Assembly (NCBI GenBank): GCA_023431405.1
Contig: JAEYVZ010000055.1
Coordinates: 1 to 45,781 of the forward strand
DNA: 45,781 nucleotides
Direction of reading: 5' to 3'
DNA from: Actinomycetes bacterium
GTDB taxonomy: Bacteria; Actinomycetota; Actinomycetes; Actinomycetales; Microbacteriaceae
Numbering within the stretch: the first letter of the stretch is position 1; each line of letters starts with the position of its first letter. The notes beneath the pieces were generated by a model that worked only from the letters and a program-made list of their open reading frames with translations, was not told the DNA's origin and ran no database searches. The position numbers were made by a program, and so were the translations under genes. Of the stretch, positions 1 to 10,950 are shown one piece after another.

Positions 1-605
1 GGGATCGCGAACAGCTCCTCGTGCGAGGCGCCGGCGGCAAGGCGGGGCACATCGAACACGCCACGGCCGCCGCCGACCGGGAGGACGACCTCCGAGGCGA
101 GCAGCGCGCGTCCGGTCGCGTTGGTGAAGGTCAGCGCGCCCACCGCGCGTTCTCCCACGACCACTCGGGTGCGCGTGAGGTCGAGGTCGACGTCGTAGGC
201 GGTGCGACCGAAGAGGAACGGGATGCTGAGCACGATGACGGCGGTGACGACGGCGGCGGCGATCATCGCCTCGATCCAGCCGAAAGACACCGCCGCGGAC
301 CACAGCACCCCGGCGAGGGCGAGCGCGAGCCAGCCGAGCGGTCGGACGACGGCGGCGATCCGCGCGATACGCCCGCGTGCCCGGGCCACGTGAGGCTCGA
401 TCCGTTCGTCCCACTGGCGCATTCCCGAATCGCGCCAGCGTCGCCAGGTGGCGAGCGACAGCGCCGAGGCGGAGGGCGGCGTTGCGACGGATGGCGACGA
501 GGGAGCGGGGGCGGCGGCCGTGTCGGGCACGCCGATCGGCCGAGGCGCGCGCACGGTCGCCTCGGCCCCTTCACCGCCCGCGGCGGCTTCCCTCGTCGTG
601 GTCAT
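1..605 (-). CDS. DUF58 domain protein, N-terminal part (cut by window edge)
   Basis: The reading frame opens at ATG 605-603 and stays open for 201 codons to the left edge, so the C-terminal half is missing. The start overlaps the stop of the MoxR gene by one base (TGATG), which implies translational coupling. Residues 1-50 are rich in Ala and Pro. Two hydrophobic segments follow at about 88-108 and 111-133. After them comes a soluble region with the DUF58 N-terminal pattern, in which basic strands are followed by a G-E-R-A-V-G-A-L-T-F-T-N stretch near 151-162. DUF58 proteins are membrane-anchored and sit beside MoxR ATPases, often followed by a transglutaminase-like protein; they are thought to act at the cell envelope, but their biochemistry is unclear. 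The DUF58 signature itself would lie beyond the edge, so the call rests on this architecture and on the MoxR neighbour. Confidence 0.8.
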   Translation of the reverse strand, partial: MTTTREAAAGGEGAEATVRAPRPIGVPDTAAAPAPSSPSVATPPSASALSLATWRRWRDSGMRQWDERIEPHVARARGRIARIAAVVRPLGWLALALAGVLWSAAVSFGWIEAMIAAAVVTAVIVLSIPFLFGRTAYDVDLDLTRTRVVVGERAVGALTFTNATGRALLASEVVLPVGGGRGVFDVPRLAAGASHEELFAI

Positions 606-1576
606 CAGGCCGTTGCCCGTGCCAGCGGTGCTTCGACGCCGCCCAATGCGTTCTGCACGATCCGCTCGGCGGTGACTCCGGAGAACTCCGCCTCGGGGTC
701 GAGCACGATGCGGTGCGCCCACACGGGCTGGGCGAGGGCCTTGATGTCGTCGGGAACGACGTAGTGCCGGCCCTGGGCGGCGGCGTACACCTTGGCGACC
801 CGCATCATCGAGATCGCACCGCGCACCGATACGCCCAGTCGCGCGCCCTCATCGGCCCGCGTCGCTTCCACGAGCTGCGCCGAGAAGCGCGCCACGGCGG
901 GATCGATGTGCACCGTGGTGGCGAGGTCGGCCATGTCGGCGACCGCGCTGGTGGTGATGACGGGCCGGAGATTCGCCGACGGGTTGCGGTCGACGGCTCC
1001 GGCGAGGATGCGCTCGGCGACGGCGAGCGACGGATAGCCGATCGAGGTCTTCACCATGAAGCGGTCGAGCTGGGCTTCGGGGAGCTTGTAGGTGCCGGCC
1101 TGCTCGATGGGGTTCTGCGTGGCGATGACGAGGAAGGGGCGGCCTACCTCGTGCGCCACCCCGTCGACGGTGACGCGCGACTCCTCCATGACCTCCAGGA
1201 GCGCCGACTGCGTCTTGGGAGAGGCGCGGTTGATCTCATCGGCGAGCACGATCGAGGCGAACACGGGGCCGCGGTGGAACTCGAAGCGATGATTCTGCTG
1301 GTCGTAGATGGTCACGCCGGTCACGTCGGAGGGCAGCAGGTCGGGCGTGAACTGGATGCGGTTCGACGTGCCCTGCACGCTGGCGGCGATCGCCTTGGCG
1401 AGACTCGTCTTGCCCGTACCCGGGGCGTCTTCCAGGAGCACGTGCCCCTCGGCGAGCATGGCCGACAGCACGAGCCCCACCACCTCACGCTTGCCCATGA
1501 GCGCTTTGTCGACGTTGTCGACCAGTCGCGCGAAGGTGTCGCGGAACCAGACGGCCTGCTCTGGGGTCATGCTCAT
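605..1576 (-). CDS. MoxR-family AAA+ ATPase
   Basis: This 323-residue cytoplasmic AAA+ ATPase has the usual MoxR length. Walker A (GTGKT) lies at about residues 53-57, Walker B (VLADEINRA) around 110-118, and the sensor region VIATQNPIEQAGTY follows. The ATG at 1576 is chosen because AGGAG lies 11 bases upstream and the protein begins directly with the MoxR fold; a second ATG two codons later is possible. It sits between the giant Ig/FN3 protein (40-bp gap upstream) and DUF58 (1-base overlap downstream), so one transcript is likely. MoxR proteins are thought to remodel or activate partners, commonly a DUF58 or VWA protein encoded next to them. The specific target here is inferred to be the DUF58 product and perhaps the surface protein. 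Confidence 0.93.
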   Translation of the reverse strand: MSMTPEQAVWFRDTFARLVDNVDKALMGKREVVGLVLSAMLAEGHVLLEDAPGTGKTSLAKAIAASVQGTSNRIQFTPDLLPSDVTGVTIYDQQNHRFEFHRGPVFASIVLADEINRASPKTQSALLEVMEESRVTVDGVAHEVGRPFLVIATQNPIEQAGTYKLPEAQLDRFMVKTSIGYPSLAVAERILAGAVDRNPSANLRPVITTSAVADMADLATTVHIDPAVARFSAQLVEATRADEGARLGVSVRGAISMMRVAKVYAAAQGRHYVVPDDIKALAQPVWAHRIVLDPEAEFSGVTAERIVQNALGGVEAPLARATA

Positions 1577-1616
1577 GTCGGTCTTCTCTCCTGTCGATGC
1601 GGGGCGTCGCGGGGGG

Positions 1617-4600
1617 TCAGCCGCGCGGCCACCATGTCTTCTCGGTGTCGACGCTGCCGCCCCAGCCCTTGATGTCGACCCACACCTCGTACCCGTCGGC
1701 CCCGAGGAAGCACTCGATCTGCCGCTGACCGTTGCCGCTGAAGTTGACGGTGTGGATGGTGCCGCTGACGGCTCCGTTGGAGTACATGCACTGCAGACCG
1801 GCGTTTCCGATCGACATGTTCTCCCAGTGGACGACGAACTTGTAGCAGCCGTTGACGCATCCTCCGACGCGATCGCCGCGGCTGACCCACACCCGCTCGC
1901 GCGGCGGCGGTGGTGCCGACGCGGTCTTGGCCGAATCGGATGCCGTCGTGGTCTGTCCTGCGGCCGTCGTGCGCACGTCGATCGTGCGCGTGACGTCGTA
2001 CCCGAGGTTGCTGTAGGTCTCCGAGCCGCTGGCCCCCACGGTGCGCCAGCCTCGGCCGTCACCTGTGCGGATCTGCGTGGTGATGTCTCGGCCGTTGCGG
2101 GCCGGGGCGCTCCAGCTCATCGTGATCGACGTGCCGCTCGCGGTGGCGCGTGCCGTGGGGTTCCCGATCGGGCCGTACGGCGACACCTGGTTCGACGCGA
2201 ACGACGGGTCGCCCGCTTCGGTGAAGCCGTCGAAGGTGGTCACCGCGCGCACGCGGATCGCGTAGCTCCCGTTGTTGTTGACCTGTCCGTTGCCGATCGT
2301 GCCGGAGCCGTTGTTGCCGCCCGCCACCCAGTCGCCGCGCCAGGCCCCGCCGTTGACCGAGTACTGGTACGAGGCCTGGCTGGCGCTCGCACCGTTGAGG
2401 GAGCCCGGAGTCCACGTGACGCTGACACGGTTGTCGCCTTCGGAGGCGACCACGTTGGTGGGCGCCGAGGGGGTGCCCGCGGCCTGGCGCGGCGCCGACG
2501 GCGCGCTCCACTCACCCCATCCGGCCTTGTTCTGGGCACGCACGGTGAAGGTGTAGGTGCTGGTGGAGTTGTCGACCGTGACCGCCTGGCTCGTCTGCCC
2601 GGCGGGCACGTCGACGGTGCGCACGACACTTCCGCCGCGGAGCACCCGGAGCTGGTAGGCCGCGATCGCGTCGCCGTTCGCGGCGGGCGGGTTCCAGGAC
2701 ACCCGCAGCTGACTCTGCGTGCCCACCGACTCGAGGCGCTCGCTGGTGGGGGCACCGGGAGCGTCCGGGGCGCGGGCAGGGATCTCCGTCGCAGACCAGG
2801 CGCTGAAGTCCGACGGCTCCGGCGCGCGGTTGTGCGCCTGCACGCGCACCTGGTAGGCGACGCCGTTCTCCAGACCGTCCCACACGATCCGCGTCTGGGT
2901 GACATCCGTCTTCTGCGCGACACCGGACGGCGGCGCGGGCGAGATCTCGAGCGTGTAGCTCTCGACGGGCGAGCCCTCGGTGCGCGGCGCCGTCCACGAG
3001 ACGTCGAGGCTGCGGTCGCCGAAGGCGAGCGACGGCGGGGTGGGCTGGTCGGGGCGCTGGTCGGGACGTGCCGTCTCCGACGGCACGGAGGGCTCGGATG
3101 TGCCGACGCTGTTGGTGGCGGTCACCACGAAGTTGTACTCGACGTTGTTCGTGAGTCCGGTCAGCGTGCACGTGGTCGACGCGCACTGCTGGCTGAATCC
3201 GCCGGCCACGGAGCTGACCGTGTAGCTCGTGATCGGCCGGCCGTTGTCGATCGGCGGCGTCCAGGAGAGCACCACCGTGCGGCTCTCGACCGCGGTCACC
3301 GTGGGCTTGCCCGGAGCATCGGGGCGACCCTGCACGGTGACACGCACGCGCCCCTCGACCCGCCGGTCGGCGTCGCGTGTCTTGTCTTCGACGGTGTACC
3401 GCACGACCATCGTGCCGACGAAGTCGGGCGCGCTGGTCACCTCGATGCTGTCGCCGGCGACACGGGTGCGCGCGACGTCTCCGGCCTCCTGCTCGACCCC
3501 GACGATGCGCAGCGGCGTGTCAGGGAACGGGTTGACGTCGTTGCGCAGCACCGGCACCGACACGAGCACGCCCTGGTCGGCCTGGTCGATCGTGTCGTCG
3601 TTGACGCTCGCGAGCTCTCGCGTGGAGGCGGTGACGGTGACGGTGATCGACGCCTCGACGGGTGCCGTCTCTCCGTCGGTGACCCGCACCGGCAGCGAGA
3701 AGGTCGTGCCCTTCGAGACGGTGGCCTCGGCCGACACCCGCAGGGTCCCGCCGTCGATCGACGCCGAGATGCCCGACGGCGCCGCCCCGGCGAGCGAGAA
3801 GGTCGCCTTCTCCACGTCTCCCGGGTCGGGGTCGGTCACGAGCTCGCGCAGGCCGAGAGTCGTGGGGTCTTCGCCGGGGGCGACCGACATCGTGGCGCCC
3901 ACCATGGTCGGCTGCTGGTTCTCCGGCGGCAGCACCGTGATCGGGATCGTCAGCGTCGCCTTGCGACCGTCGGGGTCGTCGGGACCGGTGCCGTCGGTGA
4001 CCTCGAAGGTGAGCGCATCCGCCCCGAAGTAGCGGTCCTTCGACGTGTAGACCAGGGTCGTCTGGTCTTTCACGAGCGGCGACCCGTCGGAGTGCGCCGC
4101 CGTCGCCTTCGCGGCCTCGGTGATCACGACCTTCTTGCCGCCTGCCGCCTTGACGTAGTCGGCCAGCGGGAGCTCGACCGTCTCGCCGCTGTCCACGACG
4201 AGCGGTTCGGTCGTTGTGAGCGAGGGCGGCAGCGACGACAGCCCTGGCACCCGGATGAAGGCGGATGCCGTCTGGTCGTCGACATCGGTCACGGTGTAGG
4301 TGATGAGCTGCGGGTCGTCGGTGAGCGTGACGCGCACGATGCCGTCGCCGTTGACGGTCGCGCCGCCACCGCCCGCGCCGAGCGTGACACGCAGCGCGCT
4401 GCGGGTGCCGTCGGGATCGTCGTCGTTCTCCAGGACCGCGATGTCCGCCGTCCCCTCGGGGGTGACGTCTTCGGCGGTCACACGGTCGTCTCGCGCGATG
4501 GGCCGCAGGAGCGGCACATTCTCGTCGACCGTGATGTGCACGCTCGTCGTCGCTTCGAGCCCGCGGTCATCCGCGATGCGATAGGTCACGCTCGTCTCGG

Positions 4601-7600
4601 TCGGCTCCGGCGGCGAGGTGATCACGAGGTACCGGCCCGACACCTCGGCCTTCAGGCCGGGGACGTCGTCAGGGACGTCGACGGCATCCTCAGCGAACCC
4701 GAACGGGTCGCCGTCGGGGTCGGAGTCGTTGTCGAGCACCGGCAGGGCGACCTGTCTGCCGGGGCGCATCACGACCGAGTCGCGCACGGCGTACGGCGCC
4801 TGGTTGTCGGCGGCGACGGGTGCGATTCCGAGCTGCACCGTCGCGGTCGCCTCCTTCCCGAGCCGGTCGCGCACCCGGTAGGTGAAGCTGTCGACGCCCG
4901 CCGAGTCTTCGAACGCCTCATAGACGAACGAGGCGACCTTCGTCTCCACCAGTCGCCCCTTCTTGGGCGCCGAGGCGATGCCCACAAGCTCGACGGAGTC
5001 GCCGTCTTCGTCGATGCCGTCGAGGGGCACCGGGATCTCCACCTTCGACCCGCCGAGCACTCGGGCGGTGAGGTCGCGCGGGCGGGGGGCGGCGTTGCCG
5101 TCGTCGCTCATCGGCAGGATCTGGATGCGCACGAACCCGGCATCCCGCTGACCACGCGAGTCGACGACGTCGTACGTCACGTTCACGGTCCCCGCTTCGT
5201 CGCCTGCACGGAACCGGATGGTGTCTTCGGAGACGAACGCCTCCCCGTCGGCCGGGTCGTCGACACCTTCGACGAGTTCGGGCGCGACGTGGATCGTGTC
5301 GTTGTTGGGGTGGTAGTCGTTGTCGAGCACGGGGATGGTGACGACATCGCCGACGCGCACGACCGCCTGGTCGGGTTCGGCGACGGGCGGGCGCAGGCGC
5401 GACGGCGACGGTACGGGGATGACCACGATCTCACCGGAGGCGGAGGCCGCGCCGTTGGAGATCGTGTATCCGACGCGCACCTGACCGTCGAGTCCGCTCT
5501 GGTCGGTGATGCGCACGGTCTCGTGGCCGAGCACGGCCGCGGCGACTCCGCTGCCGGGTTCGACGCTCACCGACTGGACGACGAGGATGCCGCCGCCGGG
5601 GTCGGAATCATTGCCGAGCACATTCACGAGCACGTCGCCGCCCTTGGGCAGAAGGGCGATGTCGCGAACCGCGACCGGCGGCAGCTCGGTGTCGTCGTCG
5701 GGCAGCACGTCGATGCGCACGAGCCCCGGCACGGAGTTCGGGCCGGCCGAGACGAGGTACTGCACGTAGTGGGTGCCGACCTTGTCGGAGACGAACGAGA
5801 ACGTCTTGTCGGGCAGGTCGGTGGTGATCTTCGCGTCGGGAACTTCGTCGACGCGCGTGAGCCGCAGCTTCTCGCTTCCGGAACTCGTGTCGTTGGCGAG
5901 CGGGGTGACCGTCACGGAGCGTCCGGCACGCGTGACGACGTGGTCGGCGTTGGTCACGGGCTGCGTCGTGCCGAGCGGGCGGATGTCGTAGACGGCCACG
6001 CCGGTGCCGCGCTCGGCACCGTCGGACACGGAGATGGGCACTTCTTTGCGGCCCTGCACTCCACCGATCGCCCGGTAGGTGATCTGACCGTCGGAGGTGA
6101 AGTCGGCTTCGTCGCCGCCGTCGGGTGTCACGTCGAGCAGGAAGATGTCGTCGCCGTCGGGGTCGATCCAGTCGGGCAGCACGTTGTACGACGCGGTTCC
6201 GCCGGTCTCGACGGCGACGGCGGTCTTGCGCCGCTGAACGGGCGGGGAGTTCTGCTCGGGCGGGTGCACGGTGACCGTGACCTTGGCGGTGTCCTCGCCG
6301 CCGCGGCCGTCGTCGACGGCGTACGTGAAGGTGGTGGAGCCGGTGGCGTCGTCGGGCACGGAGATCTGGAGGGCCGCGCCGTTGTGGATGGGTTCGATCG
6401 TGCCGAAACCGGGTTCGCGTTCCACCGCCGCCACGAGCACGTCGCCGTCGGCATCGGTGTCGTTCTCGAGCACCGGCAGCACGGTGGTGCGGCCGGGGCG
6501 CACACCGTACTGGTCGTCGTTGGCGATGGGGGCGGTGTTCTTCTCGGTGCGCTCGGGGAGGGTGGTCTGGACGGATTCTTCCGTGGTCTCCTCCTCCTCT
6601 TCGCCTTCGCCTTCGGGAGGCGTGATGTCGTCCCAGTTGTCGACGCGCTGCATGCTGTCACTGGCCATCCAGGCCGCTCCGCCGAACACGTCGTTGAGAA
6701 CGACGACGTCGCGGTTGACGCGGAAGCGGAGCACGCTCGTCTCGTCGATGCCTTCGATGATGTCGACGACGTCGTTCTCGTCGCCGGGGCAGTCGCGCAC
6801 GAAGGCACCGGAGCCCGACCATGCCCCGTAGGCGCAGCCGGCGACGAACACCGGCTGGGCCGGGACGCCTCCCGGCGCCTGCGACGGAATGGCGGTGGCT
6901 TCGCTGCTGCCGAAGGGGATGCGGATGAGTTCCGTGGGAGTGGCGAGGGTGACGGCATCCGTCTGCGCCGACGACTGCTGCAGCACCGCGTCGGCGGGCA
7001 CCTCGACGCGGGTGCCGTCACTGCCGTGCAGGATCGAGGTGTCGGCGTCGAGCACGAAGGCGACGTTGCCGACGGCGGCCGCGTGAAGCACATGGTCGGG
7101 CTCGACGCCTTCGAGGTCGCGTTCGCCGGTGACGGTCGTGGTGCCGTCACCGGCGCGGCCGTAAGCGTACAGCTTCCCGGTCTTGGCGGATGCCGCGTAG
7201 ACCGTCCCGTCGAGGGCGACGGTCGTCACCGCGCCTTGACCCAGCTCGCCGATCGGTTCGGTCGTCTCGGGGGCGAAGGACGAGACGGCGGTGAAGTCCG
7301 TGGACCACAGTTGGCCGCTGGGGCTCAGCACCGCGACCCTGCTCCCGCCGAGGGCGAGACGCGTGCCGGGCGGCACGTCGGTGCTTCCGCCCAGAGAGAC
7401 GCGGGCGGGGTCGACGGCGGCGACGGTCGTCTCATCGACGATGAGCACGCGGGCGCCGTCTTGCAGGACGTCGTAGTCGGCGGTCGCCGTGCGGAGTCCG
7501 CCGTCGAGCACGGTCGATTCGTTGTTGAAGTGGCCGACGAGCATGCTCGATTGCTTGGTGAGCCAGACGCCACCGTCGTGGAGGTCGACTTCGGTCGTCG

Positions 7601-7712
7601 GATTGCCTTCGTAGACGAAGGCGAGTGTGCCGACCGTGACGGCGACCGCTGCGACCGCGCCGACCGACGCAAGGGTGCGCGGACGCGCACGAAGCCACGC
7701 AAAGGACTTCAT
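1617..7712 (-). CDS. Giant membrane-anchored surface protein with cadherin/Ig-like and fibronectin III repeats
   Basis: This protein has 2031 residues. A basic N-terminus and one hydrophobic segment (about 13-33) form a signal anchor. Residues of about 40-355 are beta-rich and propeller-like, followed by a Glu/Thr-rich spacer near 366-395. About ten Ig/cadherin-like modules follow, many with a V-L-x-N-D-x-D-x-D-G-D motif (first near 414), which suggests calcium binding. Fibronectin III modules start near 1460, 1550, 1647, 1744 and 1844. The last 90 residues hold four cysteines in two pairs and could form disulfides. A purine-rich GGGGGAG stretch lies 11 bases before ATG 7712. The gene leads the operon with MoxR and DUF58. 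In actinobacteria such proteins accompany MoxR/DUF58/transglutaminase and kinase genes, so a role in cell-wall or surface assembly is inferred. The ligand is unknown. Confidence 0.88.
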   Translation of the reverse strand: MKSFAWLRARPRTLASVGAVAAVAVTVGTLAFVYEGNPTTEVDLHDGGVWLTKQSSMLVGHFNNESTVLDGGLRTATADYDVLQDGARVLIVDETTVAAVDPARVSLGGSTDVPPGTRLALGGSRVAVLSPSGQLWSTDFTAVSSFAPETTEPIGELGQGAVTTVALDGTVYAASAKTGKLYAYGRAGDGTTTVTGERDLEGVEPDHVLHAAAVGNVAFVLDADTSILHGSDGTRVEVPADAVLQQSSAQTDAVTLATPTELIRIPFGSSEATAIPSQAPGGVPAQPVFVAGCAYGAWSGSGAFVRDCPGDENDVVDIIEGIDETSVLRFRVNRDVVVLNDVFGGAAWMASDSMQRVDNWDDITPPEGEGEEEEETTEESVQTTLPERTEKNTAPIANDDQYGVRPGRTTVLPVLENDTDADGDVLVAAVEREPGFGTIEPIHNGAALQISVPDDATGSTTFTYAVDDGRGGEDTAKVTVTVHPPEQNSPPVQRRKTAVAVETGGTASYNVLPDWIDPDGDDIFLLDVTPDGGDEADFTSDGQITYRAIGGVQGRKEVPISVSDGAERGTGVAVYDIRPLGTTQPVTNADHVVTRAGRSVTVTPLANDTSSGSEKLRLTRVDEVPDAKITTDLPDKTFSFVSDKVGTHYVQYLVSAGPNSVPGLVRIDVLPDDDTELPPVAVRDIALLPKGGDVLVNVLGNDSDPGGGILVVQSVSVEPGSGVAAAVLGHETVRITDQSGLDGQVRVGYTISNGAASASGEIVVIPVPSPSRLRPPVAEPDQAVVRVGDVVTIPVLDNDYHPNNDTIHVAPELVEGVDDPADGEAFVSEDTIRFRAGDEAGTVNVTYDVVDSRGQRDAGFVRIQILPMSDDGNAAPRPRDLTARVLGGSKVEIPVPLDGIDEDGDSVELVGIASAPKKGRLVETKVASFVYEAFEDSAGVDSFTYRVRDRLGKEATATVQLGIAPVAADNQAPYAVRDSVVMRPGRQVALPVLDNDSDPDGDPFGFAEDAVDVPDDVPGLKAEVSGRYLVITSPPEPTETSVTYRIADDRGLEATTSVHITVDENVPLLRPIARDDRVTAEDVTPEGTADIAVLENDDDPDGTRSALRVTLGAGGGGATVNGDGIVRVTLTDDPQLITYTVTDVDDQTASAFIRVPGLSSLPPSLTTTEPLVVDSGETVELPLADYVKAAGGKKVVITEAAKATAAHSDGSPLVKDQTTLVYTSKDRYFGADALTFEVTDGTGPDDPDGRKATLTIPITVLPPENQQPTMVGATMSVAPGEDPTTLGLRELVTDPDPGDVEKATFSLAGAAPSGISASIDGGTLRVSAEATVSKGTTFSLPVRVTDGETAPVEASITVTVTASTRELASVNDDTIDQADQGVLVSVPVLRNDVNPFPDTPLRIVGVEQEAGDVARTRVAGDSIEVTSAPDFVGTMVVRYTVEDKTRDADRRVEGRVRVTVQGRPDAPGKPTVTAVESRTVVLSWTPPIDNGRPITSYTVSSVAGGFSQQCASTTCTLTGLTNNVEYNFVVTATNSVGTSEPSVPSETARPDQRPDQPTPPSLAFGDRSLDVSWTAPRTEGSPVESYTLEISPAPPSGVAQKTDVTQTRIVWDGLENGVAYQVRVQAHNRAPEPSDFSAWSATEIPARAPDAPGAPTSERLESVGTQSQLRVSWNPPAANGDAIAAYQLRVLRGGSVVRTVDVPAGQTSQAVTVDNSTSTYTFTVRAQNKAGWGEWSAPSAPRQAAGTPSAPTNVVASEGDNRVSVTWTPGSLNGASASQASYQYSVNGGAWRGDWVAGGNNGSGTIGNGQVNNNGSYAIRVRAVTTFDGFTEAGDPSFASNQVSPYGPIGNPTARATASGTSITMSWSAPARNGRDITTQIRTGDGRGWRTVGASGSETYSNLGYDVTRTIDVRTTAAGQTTTASDSAKTASAPPPPRERVWVSRGDRVGGCVNGCYKFVVHWENMSIGNAGLQCMYSNGAVSGTIHTVNFSGNGQRQIECFLGADGYEVWVDIKGWGGSVDTEKTWWPRG

Positions 7713-7758
7713 TTAGGGCTCGGCTCCCCCCGGGCTCGTTTTCTGCGTGGCGTCGGGC

Positions 7759-7776
7759 ACTGATCGCTGAATCAGT
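7759..7776. repeat. Inverted repeat upstream of giant surface protein gene
   Basis: ACTGAT and ATCAGT are perfect 6-base arms separated by 6 bases. The repeat lies 47 bases upstream of the surface-protein start. It may be an operator or simply a weak hairpin. Confidence 0.35.
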
Positions 7777-7793
7777 CGCTCACTGTCTCGGAA

Positions 7794-7814
7794 CCCTGAC
7801 AGCCTATGTCAGGG
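7794..7814. promoter_or_regulatory. 8-bp perfect inverted repeat overlapping a possible -10 box
   Basis: CCCTGACA and TGTCAGGG are perfect arms around a 5-base centre. On the minus strand the centre and adjoining bases read TAGGCT (7806-7801), a TANNNT-type -10 element 89 bases upstream of the surface-protein start. This could be a repressor site overlapping the operon promoter. It could equally be the terminator of the UvrA-like gene, although no T-tract follows. A related half-site, TGACAGGGG, lies at 7837-7845. Confidence 0.4.
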
Positions 7815-7841
7815 GTAGCGGTCGGCAGGAACCCATTGACA

Positions 7842-7855
7842 GGGGAGAACTCCCC
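7842..7855. repeat. Short inverted repeat GGGGAG-AA-CTCCCC
   Basis: Perfect 6-base arms are separated by 2 bases, 39 bases past the stop of the UvrA-like gene. A two-base loop is too tight for a good RNA hairpin, so a protein-binding site is slightly more likely than a terminator. Confidence 0.3.
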
Positions 7856-7893
7856 AGTCTGCTTTCCCCGGAATGTGTCGCGGATCGATGCGG

Positions 7894-10245
<2,352 letters not shown>

Positions 10246-10314
10246 GGCGGCCTCTCGGTGGGTGGTGATGCGACGGTACCGCCTCCCACCGACACCCCGC
10301 GAGGTCGGGAGGGG

Positions 10315-10323
10315 TTATCCACA
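10315..10323 (+). other. Single DnaA-box-like 9-mer
   Basis: TTATCCACA matches the classical DnaA box exactly. It stands alone in the divergent gap between the UvrA-like gene and the ABC cassette, with no dnaA/dnaN and no cluster of boxes. It may be chance or a DnaA-responsive promoter element; it is not an origin. Confidence 0.25.
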
Positions 10324-10363
10324 GGCCCTGGGGGAAGCCTGCCCCACTCCGCCGAAATGCTTA

Positions 10364-10369
10364 TATGCT
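10364..10369 (+). promoter_or_regulatory. Probable -10 element of the ABC cassette
   Basis: TATGCT (TANNNT type) lies in an AT-richer patch about 50 bases before the first gene. No clear -35 is seen at 17-18 bases. A 7-base inverted repeat (10256-10262 with 10285-10291) lies further upstream. Confidence 0.45.
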
Positions 10370-10419
10370 ATCGCCTCAACGCCAGGGCACACCGTCCTCG
10401 GCAACACGAAAGGATGCAG

Positions 10420-10950
10420 ATGATGCGCAATTCTCGGGCCAGACGCGGACGCACCGCGACCTACGGCGCGATCCTCGCGCTCGCCGTGACTCTGAGCGCG
10501 GCGGGGCCGGCCCAGGCTCAGACGTCGACGCAGATATCGGGTGACTCCACCGTCAAGGTCACCGCCACCGCGCGCACGAACGATGTGTCGTTCACGAAGG
10601 GCCAGCGCCTCCACGCGCGCGCCAGCATCAACTACGAAGCGCGCATCCTCGGTCTCCCCCTGCCCCTGACGGCGGCCTATGTGAACTCGTTCCCCCTGCA
10701 CTTCGGCAAGCCCCGGCTCGACGAGACCAACGCTGATCTCCGATCGACCACATACAAGGTCATGCGCGACAACTGGTTGAAGACCGACCAATGGATGGTG
10801 GGCGGCGACAAGGGATTCTGGGGCACGCTGTCGATCACCATCAAGGGCAGTGCCCTTGCGCAGTCCAAGGGTCAGAAGTACTTCCACGCGGGCACGGGCA
10901 CCGGCCACGCCGTCGACGCCAACTCGGCGCTGCGCATCACCGTCAAGTGA
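10420..10950 (+). CDS. Secreted protein of unknown function, first gene of ABC cassette
   Basis: I do not recognise this 176-residue protein. It has a textbook Sec signal: basic start (RNSRARRGR), hydrophobic core, and cleavage after A-Q-A near residue 34. The mature part of about 140 residues is cysteine-free, rich in Thr, Ser, Gly and Lys, and beta-prone. ATG 10420 is preferred because GAAAGG ends 6 bases upstream; ATGs at 10414 and 10423 are alternatives. Its TGA overlaps the GTG of the next gene (GTGA), so translation is coupled to the permease. By hand count, 10681-10860 has 109 G+C of 180 bases (61%), clearly below the surroundings (for example 43 of 60 at 9001-9060), which hints at acquisition. 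The layout resembles lactococcin-972-type loci, where a secreted peptide precedes an integral membrane protein and ABC ATPase, but I see no lactococcin sequence features. Confidence 0.75.
   Translation: MMRNSRARRGRTATYGAILALAVTLSAAGPAQAQTSTQISGDSTVKVTATARTNDVSFTKGQRLHARASINYEARILGLPLPLTAAYVNSFPLHFGKPRLDETNADLRSTTYKVMRDNWLKTDQWMVGGDKGFWGTLSITIKGSALAQSKGQKYFHAGTGTGHAVDANSALRITVK

Noticed and set aside
1308..7763. A 2151-codon open frame on the plus strand opposite the giant surface protein gene, and similar long antisense frames elsewhere
   Set aside because: Such frames arise from strong third-position G/C bias opposite a real gene. The plus-strand product is Arg/His/Asp-rich and domain-free, while the minus strand shows a signal anchor, Ig and FN3 modules.
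10315..10323. Exact DnaA box as evidence of a replication origin
   Set aside because: Only one box is present, without an AT-rich unwinding region, dnaA or dnaN. A single 9-mer is expected by chance at this scale.
10420..10950. Secreted protein as a lactococcin 972 bacteriocin
   Set aside because: Locus layout is similar, but the mature protein is longer and shows none of the Trp/Gly/Tyr pattern of that family. Only the analogy is kept.
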